DNA from: a virus
DNA: 46,921 nucleotides
Virus record (IMG/VR): IMGVR_UViG_3300020202_000104
Location: 1 to 46,921 of that record
Reading direction: 5' to 3' (one strand)
Shown: positions 27,703 through 33,862 of the stretch, piece by piece
Numbering within the stretch: the stretch's first letter is position 1
Layout: each line of letters starts with the position of its first letter
The notes under the pieces: model-generated
Told to the model about the DNA's origin: nothing
Database searches by the model: none
Seen by the model: only the letters and a program-made list of their open reading frames with translations
Made by a program: the position numbers and the translations under genes

Positions 27703-27918
27703 CTAGGCCGCCTTGTGGGGCTTGGGCTGGTAGACGCCGCGCACGGCGGAGCGCTCGAGCAGGCCGCGCCGCAGCGCGTACTGGATGGCGTTGTGCGCCG
27801 CGCGCAGGTTGAGCCCGAGCTCGACGCGCAGGAAGCCGGCGGTGATGGAGTGCCCGCGGGCGGCCATCCACTCCGCGGCGCGCTTTAGGCTTCCATCACG
27901 GTGTCCGGGGCCCCGCAT
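27703..27918 (-). CDS. small winged-helix-like DNA-binding protein
   Basis: The ATG at 27918 is used; a TTG at 27954 would add 12 residues but lacks a ribosome site. The 71-residue protein has the pattern AAEWMAARGHSITAGFLRVE, then LNLRAAHNAIQYALRRGLLE, ending in RGVYQPKP, a small winged-helix fold in which the last strand pair forms the wing. It could regulate late genes from inside the operon. The start is the uncertain part. Confidence 0.55.
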   Translation of the reverse strand: MRGPGHRDGSLKRAAEWMAARGHSITAGFLRVELGLNLRAAHNAIQYALRRGLLERSAVRGVYQPKPHKAA

Positions 27919-27940
27919 TCCCGGGAAATAGGAGCCTTGT

Positions 27941-27968
27941 TGTATCCCTGCCAAATAAAAATGGACAA
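27941..27968 (-). promoter_or_regulatory. AT-rich promoter candidate inside the late operon
   Basis: On the minus strand TTGTCC (27963-27968) is followed after 16 bases by GATACA (27941-27946). Both match sigma-70 boxes only partly. The stretch (ATTTTTATTTGG) stands out in a very GC-rich genome, and it lies in one of the few real gaps of the late block, upstream of the gene set 24934-27918. Confidence 0.35.
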
Positions 27969-27973
27969 GGTGT

Positions 27974-28393
27974 CTAAGCCGGCGGGCGCTCCACCGGCGT
28001 CTCCGGGCCGACGATCGACTCGACGGCAGCGCGCTCGCCGTTCACGCCCACCGAGCGGTCGACGCCGAGCACGGGCAGCACCAGGCCATCGGGTAGGTCG
28101 CGGGGCTCGATCCACGTCCCGCCGAGCTTCCAGATGCGCCGATTGTTGCGCACCGGGATGCCGCCCGGGAACTCGAGCACCACGCCCAGCGCCTCGCGCC
28201 GGCGGTTGGGCAGGCGCAGCACCTGCTGGTAGGCGCCGTCCCACACGTCGTGCGCCACGTGCAGCGACCGCGGCGGCACGCCCAGCGCCTTCGAGGATTC
28301 GGCGATGTGCCAGCGCAGCTTGTCGAGCGGCAGGTCGGGGATGCCCGTCGTGCGCTGGCGGTGCTGGAAGTGGATGAGCTTCTCGTCAGGCAT
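27974..28393 (-). CDS. hypothetical protein downstream of terminase
   Basis: ATG 28393 has an AAGGAG site and overlaps the end of the upstream gene by eight bases. The 139-residue protein mixes a basic start (LIHFQHRQRTTG), a helical part (KLRWHIAESSKALGVPPRSL) and strands (ALGVVLEFPGGIPVRNN, RRIWKLGGTWIEPRDLP). No family or catalytic motif was recognised, and it does not look like an endolysin. Confidence 0.55.
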   Translation of the reverse strand: MPDEKLIHFQHRQRTTGIPDLPLDKLRWHIAESSKALGVPPRSLHVAHDVWDGAYQQVLRLPNRRREALGVVLEFPGGIPVRNNRRIWKLGGTWIEPRDLPDGLVLPVLGVDRSVGVNGERAAVESIVGPETPVERPPA

Positions 28394-28616
28394 GAGGGTT
28401 CTCCTTGAGTATCGAGTCGACGCGGTCAGCGATCGCTCGCAGGGCGGCCGGGAGCTCGGCGACATCGAGCGGGAGGCTCGACCAGAGGTACGGCGGCACC
28501 GCCTGTCCGTCAGCGGCTAACCGGATGAGGTCGACGTGGTAGTGCCGCGGCTGGCCCTGGGGAAGGTCGTAAGGCGCGGTGACCATGAACTCGTAGTTGT
28601 AGCCTGGCACTTTCAT
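28386..28616 (-). CDS. small hypothetical after terminase large subunit
   Basis: The 76-residue protein begins at ATG 28616, overlapping the terminase stop (ATGA). The first part is beta-like (YNYEFMVTAPYDLPQG, HYHVDLIRLAADG) and the end helical (LPAALRAIADRVDSILKEN). The tight coupling to terminase suggests a packaging or structural role; no family is known to me. Confidence 0.55.
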   Translation of the reverse strand: MKVPGYNYEFMVTAPYDLPQGQPRHYHVDLIRLAADGQAVPPYLWSSLPLDVAELPAALRAIADRVDSILKENPHA

Positions 28617-30232
28617 TCGTCTCTCCCTCTAAACAGCTGGTGTTCGTTCCGCGGCTTGACCGGTCGGCGGCGCTGCCGGATCTCGGCGCGGCGCTTCTTC
28701 TCGATCTTGAGGCGCGGATCGCCGGGCTCTTTGGGCTCGTCCGGCCGCGTCATTTCCTGCAGCATGATCGCCATCCACGCCAGGCCGTCGATTTCGTCCC
28801 AATCGCCGTCCTCGGTCGAGGCGCCGAAGGACAGGAGCGACGGGATCCACACCTCGTGCGTGATCGGCACGTCGGGGAACCACACCTTCCCCGCCTGCAG
28901 CATCGCGCGCAGCGCCGCTGCGTGGGTCAGCTTGTCGCGCGACGGCACGAACTCCCAGGGGTTGAACTCGACGTCGAGCTCGTCGGCCTCCTCCTCCATG
29001 AACCCCTTGAGCGAGTGCCCGATCAGCGTCTTGTCGTAGGCCACCATCTGCACGTCGTACTCGCGGTACAGGCGCAGGAGCTCGCGCACGCTCTGCGGCC
29101 CGGGGCTGCCGCGCTCCCGGTAGAGCTCCTCCCGGACGTAGAGGTGGCCGTTCGTCGCGCGGCCGGCGATCGGGAAGGCGGTGTAGTGCGCTTGCCGCTT
29201 CTCGCCGATGGCGAAGTCCGTGCCCATGTAGTGCAGCAGCTGCTTGGGCAGGTCGCTGGGCTTGTAGAGCTTGATCCACTCGCGCTTGAAGAAGGAGCCC
29301 GCGTCGTCGGTCGGCCGCTGCTGATAGATCGCATTCCAGTTGGCTTCCAGGCCAGCCGCGAGGAGCTCGCCGCGGCGCATCTGCCATTCCTCCAGCGTGT
29401 GGCGCTGGGGGTGGATCGCCTCGCCCTTCTTGCGCAGCAGCCGGCCGTCCAGCTGGGAATACTCGTCGGCCTCGGCGATCGCCGGGTACGCGAAGCGGTT
29501 CCAGGTGAAATGCGCGTGCCCGGCCTTCTTCGCCTCGCGCTCGGCCTTGCGCAGCTTGCCGCCCAGGTCGTTCACGTTCCACCGCGTCATGGTCAGGAAG
29601 ATGCCGCCGCCGGGCTGCAGGCGCGTGGTCGCCACGTCGGTGTACCACTGCAGCGTGCGCTGTTGGTACGTCTCGCTGTTGGCGTCCTCGCGGTTCTTGA
29701 CCGGGTCGTCGATGGAGAAGATGTGCGCCGGGCGGCCAGTGGCGGCCGAGCCGGCGGCAACCGCGGTGTACGACCCGCCGCGCTGCAGCGTCAGGCGGTC
29801 GACGCGCTCGGAGCCGCCGTCTTCCGAGCCGAGCACGCCCAGCGCCGCCTGGGGGAAGATGCAGCGGTAGCGCGGGGACATCATGATGCGCCGCACGTCG
29901 CGGCCGAACTCGTTGGCGAACTCCTGGCCATAGCAGCCGGTGATCCAGTGCCAGTCGGGATGCCGGCCCAGCGTCCAGGCGGGCCAGCAGCGCGAAATGA
30001 TCTGGCTCTTGCCGGTCTGCGGTGGCTGGTCCCACTCGGCGTGCGGGTTGCCGTGCTCCTCGACGGCGAGCACGAACTCCTCGCAGACGGCGCAGAGCTC
30101 CTCGTGCACCCACCCGGCGGTGTAGTGCGGCGAGAACAGCTGGACGAAGGCCAGCAGCGAGTCGCGAGCTTCCTGGTCCTCGATCTCGGCGAGCTCAAGC
30201 TCTGCTAGTTGGAGCTCGGGGGAAAGGATCAT
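28613..30232 (-). CDS. terL: terminase large subunit
   Basis: ATG 30232 overlaps the upstream stop (ATGA). The 539-residue protein has an ATPase half with a Walker A variant (PPQTGKS, about residues 70-76), a Walker B of the form IFSIDDP (171-177, acidic pair DD) and a coupling TMTRW motif (about 214-218). The nuclease half has acidic centres in MGTDFAIG (Asp339), YDKTLIGHS and DWDEIDGLAWM. This is the motor that cuts and pumps DNA through the portal. Length is normal. The small subunit lies upstream with seven genes between, an unusually long gap. Confidence 0.92.
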   Translation of the reverse strand: MILSPELQLAELELAEIEDQEARDSLLAFVQLFSPHYTAGWVHEELCAVCEEFVLAVEEHGNPHAEWDQPPQTGKSQIISRCWPAWTLGRHPDWHWITGCYGQEFANEFGRDVRRIMMSPRYRCIFPQAALGVLGSEDGGSERVDRLTLQRGGSYTAVAAGSAATGRPAHIFSIDDPVKNREDANSETYQQRTLQWYTDVATTRLQPGGGIFLTMTRWNVNDLGGKLRKAEREAKKAGHAHFTWNRFAYPAIAEADEYSQLDGRLLRKKGEAIHPQRHTLEEWQMRRGELLAAGLEANWNAIYQQRPTDDAGSFFKREWIKLYKPSDLPKQLLHYMGTDFAIGEKRQAHYTAFPIAGRATNGHLYVREELYRERGSPGPQSVRELLRLYREYDVQMVAYDKTLIGHSLKGFMEEEADELDVEFNPWEFVPSRDKLTHAAALRAMLQAGKVWFPDVPITHEVWIPSLLSFGASTEDGDWDEIDGLAWMAIMLQEMTRPDEPKEPGDPRLKIEKKRRAEIRQRRRPVKPRNEHQLFRGRDE

Positions 30233-30363
30233 AGCCGCGCCGCCGGCTTCTCTCCCCGCATGGAGCGCAGGAGGTTCGCCCGGTGCCACGCCTTGCGGTC
30301 GTGACGCGACATCGTCGCCCAGGCCCTGCGTGGCCGCCGGCTCCAGCCGCCGAGGGACGGCAT
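30229..30363 (-). CDS. 44-residue basic peptide upstream of terL
   Basis: ATG 30363 and the stop (30229-30231) overlap both neighbours (TGATG and ATGA), which supports a real coupled gene too short to be obvious. The product is strongly basic (SRRPRRAWATMSRHDRKAWH, then ANLLRSMRGEKP) and likely helical; it may bind DNA or RNA. A longer frame from 30450 is a shadow of the upstream gene. Confidence 0.5.
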   Translation of the reverse strand: MPSLGGWSRRPRRAWATMSRHDRKAWHRANLLRSMRGEKPAARL

Positions 30364-30635
30364 CACCGCCTCCGCACGTAGCGCGCGAGCATACGCCGCC
30401 GCGACCACGGGCCGCGCTTCGGGTAGCGGATGCGCATTCCCGTCGGGCACGGGATGACCTCGTACCAGGTGGCGTAGTGGAGGCGCAGCGCGCCATCGGG
30501 GTCCCGGCGAAGCTCGCTGCTGTTACGGAGGCCCACCTTGCACCGGCAGCGCTCGCAGCGCCGTTCGTAATACGCCACCCGGTGCCCGATCGCCTGGCAG
30601 GTGCGCCCCGTGCGGATCGATCGCCGGCTACCCAC
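30363..30635 (-). CDS. Cys-containing basic protein, first of a duplicated pair
   Basis: The 90-residue protein starts MGSRRSIRTGRTCQAIGH, nearly the same as the start of its upstream neighbour (30628-30975), and has a zinc-knuckle-like stretch CERCRCK at about residues 27-33. The C-terminus is very basic (RGPWSRRRMLARYVRRR). It overlaps the neighbour by eight bases. It is probably a nucleic-acid-binding protein. The two genes look like a tandem duplication that has diverged after the first 20 residues. Confidence 0.6.
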   Translation of the reverse strand: MGSRRSIRTGRTCQAIGHRVAYYERRCERCRCKVGLRNSSELRRDPDGALRLHYATWYEVIPCPTGMRIRYPKRGPWSRRRMLARYVRRR

Positions 30636-30975
30636 GGTCGGGCGCCTCCATGTGCACCACGCGGCCGTGGCCCAGCAGGCTGCCGCCCTCCATGCAGTAG
30701 GCGACGCGCAGCAGCTGCTGGGTGGCCTCCGGCATGGGCTTCTCGCCCTGCACCTCGATGCCGGCCGCCTGCAGGATGTCGAGATCGTCCCGCGTCGAGG
30801 AGACGAACCGGCGATGAAGCGTCTGCCAGTCGCAGCCGCAGCGAGTGCACTCGAACTGGTTGAACCTGATGGGCTTGCCGGTGCTACGGCTGCGCGCCCA
30901 GCGTCGTCTGGCGACGAGGATGTGCCCGAGGCGCTGGCACGTCCGGCCGGTGCGGATGGAGCGGCGGGATGCCAT
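30628..30975 (-). CDS. Cys-containing protein, second of a duplicated pair
   Basis: ATG 30975 was chosen since it overlaps the upstream stop (TGATG). The 115-residue protein starts MASRRSIRTGRTCQRLGH, shared with the downstream paralogue, has a metal-knuckle-like motif CTRCGCDW (about residues 43-50) and ends in a helical part (ATQQLLRVAYCMEGGSLLG). It is probably nucleic-acid binding; no role in packaging is shown. Confidence 0.6.
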   Translation of the reverse strand: MASRRSIRTGRTCQRLGHILVARRRWARSRSTGKPIRFNQFECTRCGCDWQTLHRRFVSSTRDDLDILQAAGIEVQGEKPMPEATQQLLRVAYCMEGGSLLGHGRVVHMEAPDRG

Positions 30976-31187
30976 CAGTCGATTTCCTCTGCCGGCCGAT
31001 CGGGTAGCGCATCGATGGCATCCTCCACGATCCCCATGGCGGCGGCGTGCGCTTCCTCCTCGGTGGCGAATCCACCTCCATCCCAGGTGACGTGCGGGCT
31101 GTCGTCGAGGCTGGTCACTTCCGCCCAATACTCACTGCCCCGCTTGCTGACCTGCACGCGCAGGTTCATGGTTTTAATCCAGGACAT
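30975..31187 (-). CDS. small hypothetical, HicB-like beta pattern
   Basis: The 70-residue protein has a beta-beta-alpha pattern (LRVQVSKRGSEYWAEVTSLD, then GGGFATEEEAHAAAMGIVED), resembling the small partial RNase-H fold of HicB-type antitoxins and related phage proteins (T-x-E-E-A hinge). No partner toxin gene (HicA) is visible beside it. Both ends overlap neighbouring genes. Confidence 0.5.
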   Translation of the reverse strand: MSWIKTMNLRVQVSKRGSEYWAEVTSLDDSPHVTWDGGGFATEEEAHAAAMGIVEDAIDALPDRPAEEID

Positions 31188-31363
31188 CAGCCACCCGCCT
31201 TCGCCACCGCCTGCGCGAGCCGCTGGTGGTTCATGTACGCCGCCTCCCAGGCCGCGCGCTTCGCCAGCTTGGCCATGATCGGCACCAGGAAGCGCGGGCG
31301 GGCGTCCCCGATCTCGGCGAGCGCCTCGCCCTCGGCCAGGGCGGCAAGGGGTCCGGTCATCAT
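31187..31363 (-). CDS. 58-residue helical hypothetical
   Basis: ATG 31363 overlaps the upstream stop, and its own stop touches the next start, consistent with a coupled gene. The product is helical (PLAALAEGEALAEIGDARPR, then MAKLAKRAAWEAAYMNHQRL). No family was recognised. The longer frame running from 31603 is a shadow of the upstream gene. Confidence 0.45.
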   Translation of the reverse strand: MMTGPLAALAEGEALAEIGDARPRFLVPIMAKLAKRAAWEAAYMNHQRLAQAVAKAGG

Positions 31364-32379
31364 CGCGGCACCCGCTGCGCTATCTCGGCGTCCATGTACG
31401 CCTTCACGCCCAGCGCGATGGCGTCGGCGACGATCTCCGACCCGCCGGCGCTGTACTCGTGCTGCAGCCGTCGCTTCGCTGCCTCGCGCGCGTGGTAGAC
31501 GGGGACGGTCTGCGTCGGGTCCGGCTGGCTCTGCATTTCGCGGAAGCGCTGCACCACCACGTCCACGACGGTCGTCAGGTCGCCAGGCTGGGCGTCCTCC
31601 CACTTGAACACCAGGCCCGCCAGCCGATCCCGCGCCTCGCGGATCTCCGACGCCAGCAGCTGCGCCGAGCGCTCGGCCTTCTGCGCTGCCTGCTGTACGT
31701 GCGTGTCGCGGAGGTCGTAGCCCGGGACATATCCCTGGCGAATCGCCTCCTGCAGCAGCCCGGCCTTGTGCTGGCTGGCCTTCTTGAACTCCTCGCGCTC
31801 CCGCTCGATCTCCTTGAAGGTCTTGGCCACGTCCCCCGCCACCTCGTCGATCGGCCGACCCTGGCAGCCGACCAGGCCCTCCAGGGTTTCGCGCGCGATG
31901 CGGGCAAGCTCCAGCGAACGCGCGGCGTCGCTAGCCACCGTCAGTGGTTCGGACGGCATGGTGTCGCTGTAGAGGCGCCGGGCGAGCATGTCGCGCATTG
32001 CCAACGGCAAGCGCGCCATGCGCTGGGCCTCGGCGCGGGCCTCGTCGCGCTCGGCGAGCGCCCTCCTGTTGGCCCTGTCGATCTCGCCGAGGGCGGCGTC
32101 GTGGCACTTGCGCTCCTCCTCGGCCTGCGCGATGAACGTCCGCGCCCGGCGCAGCGCCGTCGACAGCACCACGTCGGGGTCGCTGGGCTGCACTGGGATG
32201 CACATGCGCCACTGCTTCCGGCCGGCGCACAGGTCGCCGACCAGGTCGATGGCGGCGTTGAGCTCGGCCTCGAGCGCCTTGGGGTCGATGGGCTGCGGTG
32301 ACGCATTGGCCTTCCGCGCCTGTTGATCGTACGCCTCCTCATTCGGCGATGGGCGGCCCTGGTTGCGGGTATCGTTCAC
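31360..32379 (-). CDS. large helical hypothetical next to terminase small subunit
   Basis: GTG 32379 overlaps the upstream stop as GTGA and follows a GGAG site; the longer frame is a shadow of the small terminase gene. The 339-residue protein is mostly charged helix (QAEEERKCHDAALGEIDRAN, KTFKEIEREREEFKKASQHK), with a C-terminal part RLQHEYSAGGSEIVADAIALG. It may act in packaging or as an early helper protein. No family is seen. Confidence 0.55.
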   Translation of the reverse strand: MNDTRNQGRPSPNEEAYDQQARKANASPQPIDPKALEAELNAAIDLVGDLCAGRKQWRMCIPVQPSDPDVVLSTALRRARTFIAQAEEERKCHDAALGEIDRANRRALAERDEARAEAQRMARLPLAMRDMLARRLYSDTMPSEPLTVASDAARSLELARIARETLEGLVGCQGRPIDEVAGDVAKTFKEIEREREEFKKASQHKAGLLQEAIRQGYVPGYDLRDTHVQQAAQKAERSAQLLASEIREARDRLAGLVFKWEDAQPGDLTTVVDVVVQRFREMQSQPDPTQTVPVYHAREAAKRRLQHEYSAGGSEIVADAIALGVKAYMDAEIAQRVPR

Positions 32380-33167
32380 GGTTTCTCCGGAGGTTTCGAC
32401 TTGAGCAGGGCCTGGAGCTCGGCCTTCCGGCGCGCGCGCTCCTCGGGCGTCATTTCGGCGACGGGCTTCTCGCCGAGGTGCACGTGGAGGTCGCCGCCCT
32501 TGACCAGGCCCTTGTACTTGCCGAGGAAATCGAGCGCCCACTCCTTGGAGTAGGTCTTCACCTCGAGCCCGTCCTTCGTGCGCTTGACGCCGGCGAAGAT
32601 CCCGACCGCGTCGGGCGGCAACTGGCGCGTGTCGGCGACGCGCACCTTGCCCTCGCCCTCGCCCTTGCACTCGGGGCAATCCGGATTCGGCGCGCGCGTG
32701 CAATCGAAGCCGGGGCCGCCGAGCACCTTGAAGGGCTTGGGCTCGAACTTCTCGCCGCAGATCGCGGCGTGGGCCTTGCGGTCGGCCTCGTGCTCGACGT
32801 GCTGCTCCTGGGCGCCGCGGAACTCGCCATCGGTGCGCTGGTAGTTGTGGTCCTTGCCCCAGCAGTGCCGGCAGTTCACGCGCCGGTACTCGCTCAGGCT
32901 GCGCGCGTCGCCGAACGCGATCTTCGCCACCTCAGCGATGATGCGGTCGGCCGTCACCTGCTCGCGCTCCATGGCGGCGGCGACGGCGGCGGCGCGGCGA
33001 GTGCTCAATTCTTGCGCAACCTCAGCCTTTCTCACGAGCTCGGAGGCTCTGGACTCGGCGGCGCGCTGGGTCCTCGCCTTGAAGCCAGCAGCGCGGTAGG
33101 CGTCGGCCTGGCTCTTGCCGGCGAGGATGCCCTCGACGAAGCGCAGATGCCGGGCGGAGAGGGCCAT
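32376..33167 (-). CDS. terS: terminase small subunit
   Basis: The 263-residue protein starts with a helix-turn-helix domain (SARHLRFVEGILAGKSQADA, YRAAGFKARTQRAAESRASE), the Terminase_2-type DNA-binding start. Residues about 97-175 hold Cys/His pairs (NCRHCWGKDHNYQ, then PDCPECKGEGEGK), a zinc-finger insertion seen in some phage small terminases. The C-terminus is charged. It recognises the packaging site and feeds the large subunit. It is the first gene of the leftward late block. Confidence 0.85.
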   Translation of the reverse strand: MALSARHLRFVEGILAGKSQADAYRAAGFKARTQRAAESRASELVRKAEVAQELSTRRAAAVAAAMEREQVTADRIIAEVAKIAFGDARSLSEYRRVNCRHCWGKDHNYQRTDGEFRGAQEQHVEHEADRKAHAAICGEKFEPKPFKVLGGPGFDCTRAPNPDCPECKGEGEGKVRVADTRQLPPDAVGIFAGVKRTKDGLEVKTYSKEWALDFLGKYKGLVKGGDLHVHLGEKPVAEMTPEERARRKAELQALLKSKPPEKP

Positions 33168-33175
33168 TGGCCCAA

Positions 33176-33204
33176 ACAGAAAGAGTTTCTATTTCAGCTT
33201 CAAC
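33176..33204 (-). promoter_or_regulatory. weak candidate late promoter upstream of terS
   Basis: On the minus strand TTGAAG (33199-33204) and TCTGTT (33176-33181) are separated by 17 bases, in an AT-richer stretch (AAATAGAAACTCTTTCTG) just before terS. The -10 match is poor. It is the natural place for the promoter of the 31 kb late block, perhaps needing an activator. Confidence 0.3.
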
Positions 33205-33249
33205 ATGAGCGGGCGAATTTCCGCACACTCCCCGGGGGTAGCCTCCGGC

Positions 33250-33477
33250 ATGCCCACCGACGTCGACCTGGTCCTCGGGATGCTGCGCGCGAGCAGCGGC
33301 AGCCTGGTGCTCGCGCTCCAGCGCCTCACCGAGCGCGGTGGCCCCGCCCGCTCCATCGAGCACGCCAGCCAGCTGCTCGAGCAGTGGGAGCGGGCGGGGC
33401 TCATCACCCGCAGCCCCGGACGCCTGGCACCCGGGCCGGCGCTGCCCGGAAACGAGCACGCCCCACGCGGTGCGTAG
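33250..33477 (+). CDS. small winged-helix-like protein near the attachment site
   Basis: The 75-residue frame starts at ATG 33250 (an ATG at 33205 is possible). It has helices VLGMLRASSGSLVLALQRLT and ASQLLEQWERAGLITRSPGR, then a Pro/Gly tail, like a small winged helix. It is the only rightward gene between the late block and the integrase. Its place 180 bases from the attachment repeats makes an excisionase or late-gene regulator plausible, but no motif proves this. Confidence 0.4.
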   Translation: MPTDVDLVLGMLRASSGSLVLALQRLTERGGPARSIEHASQLLEQWERAGLITRSPGRLAPGPALPGNEHAPRGA

Positions 33478-33654
33478 GGCGGTCGTGATTGCGGCTCCTC
33501 TGCGTGCCCGAAGGCCGAGGACCAGGGCGAGCGTGAGCTACGCCACCGCCATCTCCTGCATGCAGGGCCGAAGGACCGAGCGCAAAGGCCCGGGGATCGG
33601 CGCGTCCAACCGTCGCTGGACGTCGCGCACCGTAGGCTCCTGGATCCCTTCCGC

Positions 33655-33681
33655 CAGAGTGCAGCCAGAGTGCAGAGTGCA
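33655..33681 (+). repeat. left arm-type integrase repeats (3 x CAGAGTGCA)
   Basis: Three copies of CAGAGTGCA occur at 33655-33663, 33666-33674 and 33673-33681, the last two overlapping by two bases. The shared GAGTGCA core occurs again on the far side of the tRNA half (33918 and 33929). This flanking arrangement is that expected for arm-type integrase sites. Confidence 0.6.
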
Positions 33682-33698
33682 CCAGGAAGCGCCGGCCG

Positions 33699-33790
33699 CT
33701 GCCCATCACTGCCCAATTCGCGGGGGTCGGTTCGTCCTAAGTCCCTTTGTTTCCGTGACTGCTTCCCGCTGCTGCCCACCACTTCCCATG
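33699..33790 (+). repeat. direct repeat pair GCTGCCCA(T/C)CACT(G/T)CCCA
   Basis: The two copies at 33699-33718 and 33771-33790 are near-identical and lie between the arm-type repeats and the tRNA half-site. They could bind an excisionase or a host factor. Confidence 0.4.
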
Positions 33791-33805
33791 CCTGCCTGAT
33801 GGGCG

Positions 33806-33849
33806 GCGGATTTTGAATCCGCTACGTCTGCCAATTCCGTCACTCGGCC
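33806..33849 (-). other. attP core: 5' half of a tRNA-Leu(CAA) gene
   Basis: Read on the minus strand from 33849, the 44 bases give acceptor GGCCGAG, T8 G9, D-arm (stem ACG/CGT), base 26 and the complete anticodon arm (stem GCGGA/TCCGC, loop TTCAAAA, anticodon CAA at 33815-33813). After 33806 no variable arm, T-arm or acceptor 3' strand follows, so it is a half tRNA, not a gene. A compensatory D-stem pair shows it derives from a real tRNA. It starts 13 bases after the integrase stop, in the same direction. Confidence 0.8.
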
Positions 33850-33862
33850 GTTCCGTTGTAAG

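Larger units (their letters stand above)
33478..33862. other. gene-free attachment region (attP)
   Basis: This 385-base gap has no convincing gene. It holds three CAGAGTGCA repeats at its left, a second repeat pair (GCTGCCCA at 33699 and 33771), and the 5' half of a tRNA-Leu gene at 33806-33849 next to the integrase stop. Because phage genes lie on both sides, it is attP and not attL or attR. Confidence 0.75.

Noticed and set aside
30975-31187. HicA-HicB toxin-antitoxin system
   Set aside because: Only a HicB-like pattern is seen; no HicA-like small basic partner is beside it.
33806-33849. A complete tRNA gene
   Set aside because: Only the 5' half is present; no T-arm, variable arm or acceptor 3' strand follows.
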